Source of the DNA: Synergistetes bacterium JGI 0000079-D21
Lineage (GTDB): Bacteria; Synergistota; Synergistia; Synergistales; 79-D21
Reading direction: 5' to 3'
Length of the DNA: 13,985 bases
Assembly (NCBI GenBank): GCA_000402835.1
Contig: AQRZ01000053.1
Coordinates: 1-13,985, forward strand
Numbering within the stretch: the first letter of the stretch is position 1; every line of letters starts with the position of its first letter. A program made the translations under genes and the position numbers. This document shows positions 1-6,704 of the stretch, in pieces. A model generated the notes under the pieces. That model saw nothing but the letters and a program-made list of their open reading frames with translations, was not told the origin of the DNA and did not search any database.

Positions 1-111
1 AAGAAAGAAAGGGAACAGTTCCTTGAAGCGCTGGCAAAAACCGGGCTTGAAAGCGTCCAGGAGCGGACGAAGGGAGAATGGTGGGGTGTCGCTGCCCAGG
101 CTGCGTCTTGA
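1..111 (+). CDS. prmA: Ribosomal protein L11 methyltransferase, C-terminal end only (partial)
   Basis: Frame 1 is open from the first base to TGA at 109-111, giving the last 36 residues of a protein that starts outside the window. The tail contains KGEWWGVAAQ just before the stop. PrmA proteins typically end in an E-W-W/x-x-hydrophobic strand of this kind after a helix rich in charged residues, as seen here. PrmA trimethylates ribosomal protein L11 in the cytoplasm using SAM. Its position immediately before rsmE supports the call, because prmA-rsmE is a common bacterial gene pair. The stop lies 23 bases inside the proposed rsmE reading frame, so the two genes overlap and are probably translationally coupled. 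Only the tail is visible and no catalytic motif can be checked, so the identity is likely but not certain. Confidence 0.7.
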   Translation, partial: KKEREQFLEALAKTGLESVQERTKGEWWGVAAQAAS

Positions 112-874
112 ACGGTGCGCCGATCTCGGCGGGGGGATGTGGAAGGTCGACGAAGGCCAGGCCCGTCACCTTCTTAGGGTACTGAGAATTCCTCCCCGAG
201 GCGAGGTCGAAGGCCTCATTGCCGGTAAACGGTGGCGGATGGCACTGGAAATTTCCGGAGAAGGGCTTTTTGCCAGGACACTCTACCAGGTCCCGGAAGC
301 GGGGCATCCTCCCCGTATCGTGCTCCTGGCCTCACTTTTGAAGGGAAACGATTTCGAACTCCTTTTAAGGGGGGTAACCGAAATTGGAGTCTCGACGATC
401 GTGCCGATAGCGGCCTCACGATCCGTGCCCCGCTACAGCGGACCCGAAGCAGGGAAAAAGTTGCTGCGGTGGAAACGAATCCTGGAGGAATCGACCCGAC
501 AGTGCGGAGCTCCGGTAATCCCCGAAATAACTGCCCCTGTTCCTCTGGAAAAGGCTGTAGAAGTCGGCCTCCCGCCCTATCGGATCGCAGGATTCCTCGG
601 AGAAAGGGCGATGCCGGTCGGGAGTTTCCCCCCGCGGCCCGAGGCGACCGTGGCGATCGGTCCTGAGGGGGATTGGGATGACCGGGAGAAACAGGTCCTG
701 CTGGAGGCCGGTTTCTGTCCCGTTCGCCTTGGGCCTTTCGTGATGAAGGCCGTTACTGCAGCGATTGTCGCTTGTTCCTATCTTGTCCTTGCCTGGGAGG
801 CCAACGTCATTGGGAAAAATCGAGGGGAAGAAGTTTCGGATCCGGGTCCTGGGATGCAGGACGAACCAGTATGA
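86..874 (+). CDS. rsmE: 16S rRNA (uracil-1498-N3)-methyltransferase RsmE, divergent
   Basis: RsmE makes m3U1498 in 16S rRNA from SAM and belongs to the SPOUT (knotted) methyltransferases. I chose GTG at 86 (262 aa): AGGGAG lies about 9 bases upstream, and the protein then opens like the family, with a PUA-like domain containing ARHLLRVLR at residues 26-34. An in-frame ATG at 23 would add 21 unrelated residues lying inside prmA. The SPOUT part shows LLKGNDFELLLRGVTEIGV, IGPEG (191-195) and LGP (215-217), all in family order. Several usually conserved residues differ: QCGR is QCGA (A142), GPEGG is GPEGD (D196), and the knot motif LGPRVLRxET is LGPFVMKAVT (F218, K221, V223). At 262 aa it is slightly longer than usual (about 245), with the excess at the C-terminus, where it overlaps mtaB by 65 bases. 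Family assignment is firm; unaltered activity is not guaranteed. Confidence 0.88.
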   Translation: MSLPRLRLERCADLGGGMWKVDEGQARHLLRVLRIPPRGEVEGLIAGKRWRMALEISGEGLFARTLYQVPEAGHPPRIVLLASLLKGNDFELLLRGVTEIGVSTIVPIAASRSVPRYSGPEAGKKLLRWKRILEESTRQCGAPVIPEITAPVPLEKAVEVGLPPYRIAGFLGERAMPVGSFPPRPEATVAIGPEGDWDDREKQVLLEAGFCPVRLGPFVMKAVTAAIVACSYLVLAWEANVIGKNRGEEVSDPGPGMQDEPV

Positions 875-2111
875 AGCGGAAGCCGTCGCTTCAGCCCTCG
901 TCCTTCGGGGAGCCCGCCCCTCCGAGGAAGAGTGGGATGTTGCGGTCCTGCTTTCCTGTACGGTCACTTCGGAGGCCGACAGGAAATGCCGCCAGCAGGT
1001 CCGGCGGTTGAGGCGGGAAAACCCTCAAGGGGTGATCGTCGCCGCCGGTTGCTGGGCCCAGGAACTCGATGAAGAGGAAGGCGCGAAAATCGGTCTCGAC
1101 GCGATCGTCGGGAACCGGCTGAAGGCCGCTTTACCGGAAATCCTCGAGAAGATCCTGGCAGAAGGGACCAGGCCTCGAGCCCCGGTTGTCTGCCGGCTCC
1201 CGAGCCCGCCGAACGGGGATTGGGACAAGCTTTCCGTGGAGAGGACAACCCTGCGCACGCGGGCCTTCATAAAGGTCCAGGAAGGGTGCGATCATTACTG
1301 CTCCTATTGCATCGTTCCCTATGTACGGGGGGGGCCGGTTAGCCGGGATTCAGGGGAAATCCTGGAAGAAGTTCGGAGAGTGGCCGTTGCGGGTTGCCGC
1401 GAGGTTGTCCTGACCGGTGTCCACCTGGGCCTGTACCGGCACGGGGAAGGAGGGGGGCTGGCGCGGCTCGTGAGGGAGATAGCGAAGACTCCCGGGATCT
1501 GCCGTATCCGCTTCGGTTCGATCGAACCCTTTGCCCTTGACGAAAACCTGGTCCGGACCCTGGCGGAAACACCCGGGTTCTGTCCCCACCTTCATCTTCC
1601 GCTTCAAAGCGGTGACGACGGGGTCCTCCGCGCGATGCGCCGCGGATACAGTGCTGCGGAATTCCGCCGGATCGTCGAGAAGGTTCGCGGACTGTGGCGG
1701 GAGAAAATTCATTTTTCCACCGATCTGCTCGTGGGGTTTCCAGGCGAATCCGATGCAGCGTTCGAAAACACCCTCGCTCTTGTCCGGGAACTGGAATTTG
1801 GCAAACTCCACGTGTTTCCCTACTCCAGGCGTCCCGGGACGGAGGCGGCCTGCATGAAGGGGCAGGTGCCGGAAGCAGTTGTGCGGGCCCGCTGCGAGGC
1901 GGGGATCCGCCTGGGGGAGAATCTGCTGGAACGCTACGCCGCTTCTTTCATAGGGAAAACCGTGCCCGTCCTGGTTGAAAAGAGAAAGGGAAAAGAAGCA
2001 CGGGGGCTTACCCCGCACTTCCTTCCAGTTCACTGGAATGGAGGAGGGGAAACCGGCGGGGTCTGCGACGTGGAGGTCAAGGGGTACAAAAGCGGAAAGC
2101 TTTTGGGGTAG
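810..2111 (+). CDS. mtaB: tRNA (N6-L-threonylcarbamoyladenosine-37-C2)-methylthiotransferase MtaB
   Basis: MtaB is a two-cluster radical-SAM enzyme that turns t6A37 into ms2t6A37 in tRNAs reading ANN codons. The start is taken as TTG at 810 (433 aa): GGGAGG at 795-800 gives a 9-base spacing, and the family N-terminus (KFRIRVLGCRTNQYEAE) follows within a few residues. An ATG at 765 in the same frame lies deep inside rsmE. The N-terminal methylthiotransferase domain has its three cluster cysteines at C16, C50 and C81. The radical-SAM CxxxCxxC is C160, C164, C167 (GCDHYCSYC). GC(R/K)xNQYE is the form typical of MtaB rather than MiaB or RimO. A C-terminal TRAM-like segment (about residues 375-433) contains GLTPHFLPVHW. 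There is no recognisable terminator before the downstream HIT gene. MiaB is an unlikely alternative. Confidence 0.92.
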   Translation: MGKIEGKKFRIRVLGCRTNQYEAEAVASALVLRGARPSEEEWDVAVLLSCTVTSEADRKCRQQVRRLRRENPQGVIVAAGCWAQELDEEEGAKIGLDAIVGNRLKAALPEILEKILAEGTRPRAPVVCRLPSPPNGDWDKLSVERTTLRTRAFIKVQEGCDHYCSYCIVPYVRGGPVSRDSGEILEEVRRVAVAGCREVVLTGVHLGLYRHGEGGGLARLVREIAKTPGICRIRFGSIEPFALDENLVRTLAETPGFCPHLHLPLQSGDDGVLRAMRRGYSAAEFRRIVEKVRGLWREKIHFSTDLLVGFPGESDAAFENTLALVRELEFGKLHVFPYSRRPGTEAACMKGQVPEAVVRARCEAGIRLGENLLERYAASFIGKTVPVLVEKRKGKEARGLTPHFLPVHWNGGGETGGVCDVEVKGYKSGKLLG

Positions 2112-2137
2112 GATTTCGCGTTTGAACTTCCGGACTA

Positions 2138-2166
2138 TTGTTCCTTCCTGAAAGCTGGGATAAAAT
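2138..2166 (+). promoter_or_regulatory. Sigma-70-type promoter for the HIT-rpsU-yqeY unit
   Basis: A -35 element TTGTTC (2138-2143) is separated by exactly 17 bases from a -10 element TAAAAT (2161-2166). The expected transcription start is near 2173. This lies downstream of an in-frame ATG at 2165, which would therefore not be on this mRNA, and it supports translation starting further down at TTG 2198. Confidence 0.65.
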
Positions 2167-2197
2167 GACTCCATCCTGCATGGACGGGGTGAACGGC

Positions 2198-2536
2198 TTG
2201 GCGGGTACCTGTGTCTTCTGCGAAATCATTGAAGGACGCAGAAAAGCCGAGATTCTTCATGAAGATCCCGAGGTCCTGGCTTTCAAGGACATCCTCCCGC
2301 AGGCTCCGACGCATATCCTGATCGTCCCGAAGGCGCATTTCCCATCTGTAGCCACGGTGGATCCTGAAGTCTGGGGAAAGGTCATGTCGGTTGCGGTGAA
2401 GCTTGCGGAAAAACTCGGGATCGAAGGGGAAGGGTTTCGCCTCGTGATCAACGATGGCCCGAAGGCGGGACAGACTATCCCTCACCTTCACGTGCACCTG
2501 TTGGCGGGACGGTCGTTCCGCTGGCCACCGGGATGA
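2198..2536 (+). CDS. HIT family nucleotide-binding hydrolase (Hint/PKCI-like)
   Basis: This is a 112-residue histidine-triad protein. The signature is PHLHVHLLAG, with H96, H98 and H100 forming the HxHxH nucleotidyl-cleavage motif. An N-terminal CVFC pair (C5, C8) is the zinc-site half found in many bacterial Hint proteins, and the length matches the 110-115 residues usual for them. Family members cleave nucleoside phosphoramidates or acyl-adenylates in the cytoplasm; the natural substrate here is unknown. I chose TTG at 2198: GGGGTGA sits about 6 bases upstream, and the protein then begins MAGTCVFCEII as the family does. In-frame ATGs at 2165 and 2180 exist but lack a good ribosome-binding site, and the first overlaps the predicted -10 box. 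Followed 30 bases later by rpsU, so co-transcription is likely. Confidence 0.9.
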   Translation: MAGTCVFCEIIEGRRKAEILHEDPEVLAFKDILPQAPTHILIVPKAHFPSVATVDPEVWGKVMSVAVKLAEKLGIEGEGFRLVINDGPKAGQTIPHLHVHLLAGRSFRWPPG

Positions 2537-2566
2537 GCGTGGGTGGCATGAAAGGGGGGATTCGGG

Positions 2567-2746
2567 ATGACAACTGTCGTTCGCAAGGACAATGAATCGA
2601 TCGAAGACGCCTTGAGGCGTTTCAAGCGTGAAGTCTCCAAAGTGGGTGTTCTGCGCGAGGCGAGGCGCCACGAGCACTACCAGAAGCCGAGTGAGGCGAA
2701 GAAACTCAAGAGGGCGGCTGCGGCGAAGAAGAGGAAACGTTCCTAG
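2567..2746 (+). CDS. rpsU: 30S ribosomal protein S21
   Basis: A 59-residue, very basic protein begins [20 protein letters not shown] and continues with a [20 protein letters not shown] segment, then a lysine/arginine-rich tail ([15 protein letters not shown]). This is the standard S21 pattern: a short beta start, the E-S-I-(E/D)-x-A-L-R-R-F-K-R motif, and the R-E-x-R-x-x-x-x-Y-x-K-P-S motif. S21 binds the 30S head/platform near the 3' end of 16S rRNA and helps initiation. The ribosome-binding site is AGGGGGG about 8 bases before the ATG. It lies between the HIT gene and yqeY; rpsU-yqeY linkage is widespread in bacteria and supports the call. Confidence 0.96.
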   Translation: MTTVVRKDNESIEDALRRFKREVSKVGVLREARRHEHYQKPSEAKKLKRAAAAKKRKRS

Positions 2747-2762
2747 CAGGGGAGGCCTTCGG

Positions 2763-3224
2763 GTGGAATTGCAGAATCGTATCCAGCAAGACCTTGTCCA
2801 ATCGATGAAGGATCGCGACGAGCTTCGCCTGGGTACGCTCCGGATGTTGAAAGCTGCCCTGCAACTGGCCCAGGTGGAGAAGGGGAAAAACGAGCCCCTT
2901 TCCGACGAAGACGTTCTCTCGGTCATCCAGAGGCTGATCAAGCAAAGAAGGGAAGCGTGCGAGCAGTACAGGGCCCATGGCGCAGAGGATAGGGCAGCCC
3001 GCGAGCTTGAAGAGGCGAAGATCCTTGAAACCTACAGGCCCGAGCAGTTGAAAGATTCCGAAATCGAAGCGATGGCCCTGGAAGCCGCGCTTTCGGTCGG
3101 GGCAAAGGACTCCCGAGATATGGGGAAAGTCATGGGAGCTCTGATGCCGAAAGTCAAAGGGAAAGCGGAGGGCTCCAGGGTCCGTGAAGCGGTCGCCAGG
3201 CTGCTCGAAAAAGGCCTTCCCTAG
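2763..3224 (+). CDS. yqeY: GatB/YqeY domain-containing protein
   Basis: This is a 153-residue, helical, charged protein matching the stand-alone YqeY family (about 150 aa), which corresponds to the tRNA-binding tail domain of the GatB amidotransferase subunit. Recognisable segments are QQDLVQSMKDRDELRLGTLR (residues 8-27), RLIKQRREACEQYRAHGAED in the middle, YRPEQL, and a C-terminal MGKVMGALMPKVKGKAEGSR stretch. Stand-alone YqeY is suspected to bind tRNA, but its cellular role is not established. GTG at 2763 was chosen because GGGGAGG (about 2749-2755) is well spaced and the family N-terminus follows directly. Only 16 bases separate it from rpsU. A hairpin terminator follows the gene. Confidence 0.9.
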   Translation: MELQNRIQQDLVQSMKDRDELRLGTLRMLKAALQLAQVEKGKNEPLSDEDVLSVIQRLIKQRREACEQYRAHGAEDRAARELEEAKILETYRPEQLKDSEIEAMALEAALSVGAKDSRDMGKVMGALMPKVKGKAEGSRVREAVARLLEKGLP

Positions 3225-3246
3225 TTGAGACGTCGATCCTTTCTGA

Positions 3247-3281
3247 ACGAGGGGTGCCGAAAGGCTCCCCTCGTCCTTTCC
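3247..3281 (+). terminator. Hairpin terminator after yqeY
   Basis: Arms ACGAGGGG (3247-3254) and CCCCTCGT (3267-3274) pair perfectly. Inside them, after a T-T mismatch, GCC and GGC pair around a GAAA tetraloop (3259-3262). The 3' tail is CCTTTCC, a weak U-tract. It sits between the translation block and the nrdR promoter, as expected for an operon end. Confidence 0.7.
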
Positions 3282-3326
3282 GGTTCAAAGGTCCCAGGTT
3301 TGTCCCGAAACTCCCATCCTTAGACC

Positions 3327-3355
3327 CTGACAAGAGGGCAAAATCCGATTATAAT
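3327..3355 (+). promoter_or_regulatory. Near-consensus promoter of the nrdR-nrdD-nrdG operon
   Basis: CTGACA (3327-3332, five of six consensus -35 bases), a 17-base spacer and a perfect TATAAT (3350-3355). The expected transcription start is about 3361-3363, giving a short leader before the ATG at 3387. It is the best promoter in the window. A palindrome overlies the expected start site. Confidence 0.8.
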
Positions 3356-3356
3356 G

Positions 3357-3367
3357 GGTGAGTCACC
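3357..3367. promoter_or_regulatory. Perfect 11-bp palindrome at the nrdR transcription start (possible operator)
   Basis: GGTGA and TCACC flank a single central G. The loop would be too short for an RNA hairpin, so a DNA operator is the more natural reading. CATATG (3367-3372) follows at once. The stretch around 3363-3378 also has a loose, roughly 10 of 16, resemblance to the NrdR-box consensus. NrdR autoregulation is expected from the family, but this site is not a strong match. Confidence 0.35.
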
Positions 3368-3386
3368 ATATGTGGGGGGTGATAAG

Positions 3387-3863
3387 ATGAAATGCCCTAT
3401 TTGTGGAGCTGGCGACACCCGTGTGATCGAAACCCGGACTGCCGACGAGGACCGCATCGTGCGTCGGCGTCGTGAATGCGTTTCGTGTCAGTCGCGGTTC
3501 ACGACCTACGAGAGGCTTGAGCCCAGGACTCTTCTCTGGGTAGTCAAGAAGGACGGTCGAAGGGAAGCCTTCGACAGGGAAAAGCTCCTCAAGGGAATGG
3601 CCAAGGCCTGCGAGAAACTGCCGGTCCCGCTCGAGAGAATCGAAGAAGCGGTGGCCGAAATCGAGGAATCCCTGCGAAACACGGGACAGGGGGAAATCTC
3701 GAGCGTGCGCGTTGGAGAAATGGCCATGGAAAAACTGAGGGGCCTCCACCAGGTTGCCTACGTCCGCTTTGCTTCGGTATACCGGGAATTCACCGACCTC
3801 TCGGGCTTTACCCGGGAAATTTCCAAACTCCTCGAAGAAAGGGATGAAAAGAATGGCCGATAA
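3387..3863 (+). CDS. nrdR: Transcriptional repressor NrdR
   Basis: NrdR senses the ATP/dATP balance and represses ribonucleotide reductase genes. The 158-residue length is typical (about 150-160). The N-terminal zinc ribbon has MKCPICG with C3 and C6, and RRRRECVSCQSRFTTYER with C31 and C34. This is followed by the ATP-cone domain (about residues 46-138) beginning LLWVVKKDGRREAFDREKL. ATG at 3387 was chosen because the zinc-finger start is directly at the N-terminus and GGGGGGTGAT lies just upstream. An ATG at 3354 would overlap the -10 box. It overlaps the start of nrdD by 11 bases, so repressor and its probable main target are translated together, making feedback control of this operon likely. 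Confidence 0.97.
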   Translation: MKCPICGAGDTRVIETRTADEDRIVRRRRECVSCQSRFTTYERLEPRTLLWVVKKDGRREAFDREKLLKGMAKACEKLPVPLERIEEAVAEIEESLRNTGQGEISSVRVGEMAMEKLRGLHQVAYVRFASVYREFTDLSGFTREISKLLEERDEKNGR

Positions 3864-5982
3864 CAGCGAAATGCTGGCCGGACGACAGATGCAGCTTTTC
3901 GGAAGCCGGGCCGAGTCGACCGACCTCCTTCTCATGGTTGATGCCCTGGCACAGGAGGAACGATCCCCCTGGAAAGCCGAACGCATCCAGAAAGCCCTGA
4001 TCCTGGAGGCAGGAGTCGAGCCTCAGCTTGCCGCGGAGATCGCGGCGGAGGTTGAAGAGGACCTCGTCCGGTGCAACCGGGAACAGGTGACGACTACGCT
4101 GATCCGGGAGATGGTCAACGTCAAGCTGTTCCAGAGGGGCCTGGACGCGAAACTGAAGGACCACAGCCGTATCGGGATTCCTCTTTTCGACCTGGAATCG
4201 ATGATGCTGTCCCCGAATCACGAGAACAGCAATACGACGCACAACCCGGAGTCGATCAACCTCTCGATCGCAGAAATGGTCCTGAAGGAATACGCCCTTA
4301 CGAAGGTCTTTTCTCCTGACATCGCGGAAGCTCACTTGACGGGAGACATCCACCTTCACGACCTGGGGATGATCAACAGGCCCTACTGTTCCGGGCAAAG
4401 CATGGCTTACGTCGAAAAGTACGGGCTCAATTTTCCCTGCATCACGAGCATATCGGCACCCGCCAAACACGCGGACGTCCTCCTTGCGCACGTGTTGAAG
4501 ATGACCTCCGTCCTTCAGAACAATTTTGCGGGAGCGATCGGCTGGGATGCGGTCAACGTCTTTTTCGCTCCCTACATCGAAGGAGAAAGCGACGAGAGGG
4601 TGAAGCAGCTTGCCCAGATGCTGGTTTTCGAATTCAACCAGCTGGCCGGAGGACGTGGGGGACAGGTTGCCTTCACGGACATCAACCTTTACTACGAGGT
4701 TCCGAAACATTTCCGGGACGTGCCCGCGATCGGCCCGGGAGGGATGACCACGGGCAAGACTTACGCGGACTACGCCCCCGAATCGAAGCGTTTCCTGAAG
4801 GCCCTCATGGATGTTTACCTGGAGGGAGACAGTCGCGGGCAGCCTTTCTTTTTTCCGAAACCCCTTCTGCATATCACGGACGATTTCTTCAAAGAACCTG
4901 GCTGGGAAGAAATGTTGCACCTCGCTTGCCGGGTTGCTTCGGAAAAGGGCAACACCTATTTCGTGTTCGACCGGGGCGGGGTCGCCAAACTTTCCGAATG
5001 CTGCAGGCTCAGTTTTGAGCTGACGCCGGAAGACCTCGAAGAAGCCCGAATGCCCTGGAAGATGCGCTACTGTGCACTGCAGAACGTCACGATCAACCTC
5101 CCGCGCCTCGCTTACAGGAGCGGCGGGGACTATGACGTCCTCTTCGAACTGCTGGATCACGAGATGGAGCTGGCGGGCAGAGCCCACCTGGAAAAGCGCC
5201 GTTTCATCCAGGAAATCCTTTCGCTCGGGAAAAAAGGACCGCTGAACACCCTGTGTGTCGATCACGACGGGGAAACCTACATCCGGATGAACAAGGCCAG
5301 CCATCTCGTCGGAATCATCGGCCTCAACGAGCTTGCCCAGGCGATGACCGGGCACGAGCTTCACGAGGATCCGAAGGCCATGGAATTTGCCCTTGCCGTC
5401 ATCAAATTCATGGAGCTCAAATGCGAAGAGCTGTCCAGCCGCACCGGGTTGAAAATCGTGCTGGAGCAGACCCCCGCGGAAAGCACGGCTTACCGCCTCG
5501 CCAAGTTGGACCTGCGCTATTTCCCGGACCAGGCAAGCCGGTACATCCGGGGAAACCGGGAAACCGGTGAGATTTATTACACGAACAGCAGCCACTTTGC
5601 CTACGATATCTCGATGGACCCGATCGAAAAGGTGCTTGAAGAGGGGCGTTTCCATCCGATGATCAAGGCGGGAGCCATCACCCATGTGTGGCTCGGAGAG
5701 CACCAGCCTGACCCGGGAGCCCTGGCTTCGTTCGTAAGGAAGATCTTCCAGCACTCGGAAAGCGCCCAGGTGGCCTTCAGCCCCGAATTCACGGTCTGTA
5801 ACGACTGCGGCAAGGTGGTCCGGGGGCTCCGCGAGGACTGCCCTGCCTGCAGTAGCTTGAATGTCGATGGAATCACAAGGATCACCGGATATTTCACGCG
5901 GACTTCGTCTTGGAACGCCGGCAAGAGGGCGGAACTCCGCGACCGGAAAAGGGTGGGCATTCCCCTTGGTGCAGATTCCTGA
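3853..5982 (+). CDS. nrdD: Anaerobic (class III) ribonucleoside-triphosphate reductase
   Basis: NrdD reduces NTPs to dNTPs with a glycyl radical and is inactivated by oxygen. The 709-residue protein starts at ATG 3853, inside the nrdR end; ATG 3844 is an alternative that would sit against its own ribosome-binding site. An N-terminal helical segment (about 20-90) resembles an ATP-cone but lacks the usual V-x-K-x-D-G opening. The reductase barrel shows HNPESINLS, GDIHLHDLGMINRPYCSGQS, and the thiyl-radical cysteine region SECCRL (C383-C384, C384 most likely catalytic). Next come NVTINLPRLAY and a C-terminal zinc site C649, C652, C663, C666. The glycyl-radical motif RITGYF follows, with the radical probably at G679, then WNAGKRAELRDRKR. 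RITGY resembles Thermotoga-type enzymes rather than the R-x-C-G-Y form of E. coli. It is activated by the adjacent nrdG product. Confidence 0.96.
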   Translation: MADNSEMLAGRQMQLFGSRAESTDLLLMVDALAQEERSPWKAERIQKALILEAGVEPQLAAEIAAEVEEDLVRCNREQVTTTLIREMVNVKLFQRGLDAKLKDHSRIGIPLFDLESMMLSPNHENSNTTHNPESINLSIAEMVLKEYALTKVFSPDIAEAHLTGDIHLHDLGMINRPYCSGQSMAYVEKYGLNFPCITSISAPAKHADVLLAHVLKMTSVLQNNFAGAIGWDAVNVFFAPYIEGESDERVKQLAQMLVFEFNQLAGGRGGQVAFTDINLYYEVPKHFRDVPAIGPGGMTTGKTYADYAPESKRFLKALMDVYLEGDSRGQPFFFPKPLLHITDDFFKEPGWEEMLHLACRVASEKGNTYFVFDRGGVAKLSECCRLSFELTPEDLEEARMPWKMRYCALQNVTINLPRLAYRSGGDYDVLFELLDHEMELAGRAHLEKRRFIQEILSLGKKGPLNTLCVDHDGETYIRMNKASHLVGIIGLNELAQAMTGHELHEDPKAMEFALAVIKFMELKCEELSSRTGLKIVLEQTPAESTAYRLAKLDLRYFPDQASRYIRGNRETGEIYYTNSSHFAYDISMDPIEKVLEEGRFHPMIKAGAITHVWLGEHQPDPGALASFVRKIFQHSESAQVAFSPEFTVCNDCGKVVRGLREDCPACSSLNVDGITRITGYFTRTSSWNAGKRAELRDRKRVGIPLGADS

Positions 5983-6655
5983 TTTTCCGATGCTCGGCGG
6001 GTACCTCCCCACGTCGTTTCTGGACTGGGAGGGGCACGTCGTCGCTGTCGTCTTTGTAAGCGGCTGCAACTTCCGTTGCCCGTTCTGTCACAACGCACCC
6101 CTGGCGACGGGCATGGCTGAAGGGCTGAGCACCCGGTCGGTTCTTTCGGATATCTGGAGAAGGCGGCTTTTTCTTGATGGTGTCGTGATCAGCGGAGGGG
6201 AACCCACGCTTTACCCGAACCTGCAGGAACTGCTCGAGTGGATCCGGAAGAAGGTGGAAATCCCGGTCAAGCTGGACACGAACGGATCCCGCCCGGAGAT
6301 CCTCGAGCGGCTTTTTCGCAGCGGACTGGTCGATGCCGTGGCGATGGACGTCAAGGGGCCCTGGGAGAAGTACTCGGTCCTTTCGGGGGTTCCCGTTGAA
6401 ACCGATCGGATCCGAGCCTCCATCGGTCTTTTGAAGGCGTTCTCGAACAGCTACGAGCTCAGGACGACGTTTGTCCCGGGCCTGCTGACGATTGAAGACA
6501 TGAAGCGTGTCCAGCTTCAGCTCGAAGAAGATCCGCGGTGGGTCGTCCAGCTCTTCCGGCCCGAAAACCCGCTGGATCCGTCCCTACGAAACACCCCCCC
6601 CCCGTCGAAGGCGGAGATCGCGTCCGCGCTGCCGGGGGTCAAGATACGGGGGTAA
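5966..6655 (+). CDS. nrdG: Radical-SAM NrdD-activating protein (NrdG2 type)
   Basis: This 229-residue activase is predicted to use a [4Fe-4S] cluster and SAM to install the glycyl radical on NrdD. It shows [20 protein letters not shown], then [11 protein letters not shown] with C34, C38 and C41 as the CxxxCxxC cluster motif, and ISGGEPTL (75-82). The GGY-x-P-T-S-F-L-D opening and C-terminal [18 protein letters not shown] are typical of the subfamily annotated as anaerobic NTP reductase activating protein, distinct from the shorter E. coli NrdG. TTG 5966 is preferred (AAGGGTGGG about 9 bases upstream); GTG 5969 is nearly as good, and ATG 5990 lacks a ribosome-binding site. It overlaps nrdD by 17 bases. 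A run of ten C (6594-6603) lies about 17 codons before the stop. Confidence 0.92.
   Translation: MVQIPDFPMLGGYLPTSFLDWEGHVVAVVFVSGCNFRCPFCHNAPLATGMAEGLSTRSVLSDIWRRRLFLDGVVISGGEPTLYPNLQELLEWIRKKVEIPVKLDTNGSRPEILERLFRSGLVDAVAMDVKGPWEKYSVLSGVPVETDRIRASIGLLKAFSNSYELRTTFVPGLLTIEDMKRVQLQLEEDPRWVVQLFRPENPLDPSLRNTPPPSKAEIASALPGVKIRG
6594..6603 (+). repeat. C10 homopolymer tract inside nrdG
   Basis: Ten consecutive C encode the end of NT-PPP-S near the NrdG C-terminus. It is the longest mononucleotide run I see in the window. With ten C the reading frame ends normally at TAA 6653-6655. Losing one C would shift nrdG into the kbl frame, which is open from at least 6507 through 7904. Gaining one C would run to a stop near 6810. 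Confidence 0.9.
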
Positions 6656-6668
6656 AGAGCGGTATAAT
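6641..6668 (+). promoter_or_regulatory. Probable promoter of kbl (strong -10, weak -35)
   Basis: A perfect TATAAT (6663-6668) lies just after the nrdG stop and about 37 bases before the kbl ATG. No good -35 is present: the best hexamers at 16-18 bases spacing match only 3 of 6 positions. Position and -10 quality make it credible, so kbl may be expressed independently of the nrd operon. Confidence 0.5.
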
Positions 6669-6704
6669 TCACTCGCACCTATTCTGCGAAGGAGGGTCGA
6701 GTCC

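Noticed and set aside
1327..1334. G8 tract in mtaB just after the radical-SAM motif
   Set aside because: It is shorter than the C10 run, encodes RGG in a stretch where the family is normally glycine-rich, and the frame is intact, so there is little reason to suspect phase variation.
2165..2197. Upstream ATG starts (2165, 2180) for the HIT protein
   Set aside because: No good ribosome-binding site; the first overlaps the predicted -10 box and both add residues absent from the family.
3808..6069. A 753-codon open frame on the minus strand covering nrdD
   Set aside because: It is antisense to an unmistakable NrdD with intact motifs. Its translation has no recognisable domain, and GC-rich codon use commonly leaves the opposite frame open.
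6507..6704. N-terminal extension of Kbl in the same frame
   Set aside because: The extension is R/S/P-rich with no family match and lies inside nrdG. ATG 6705 has a strong AAGGAGGG site and a family-type start. It is kept only as the frame reached by a possible C10 slip.
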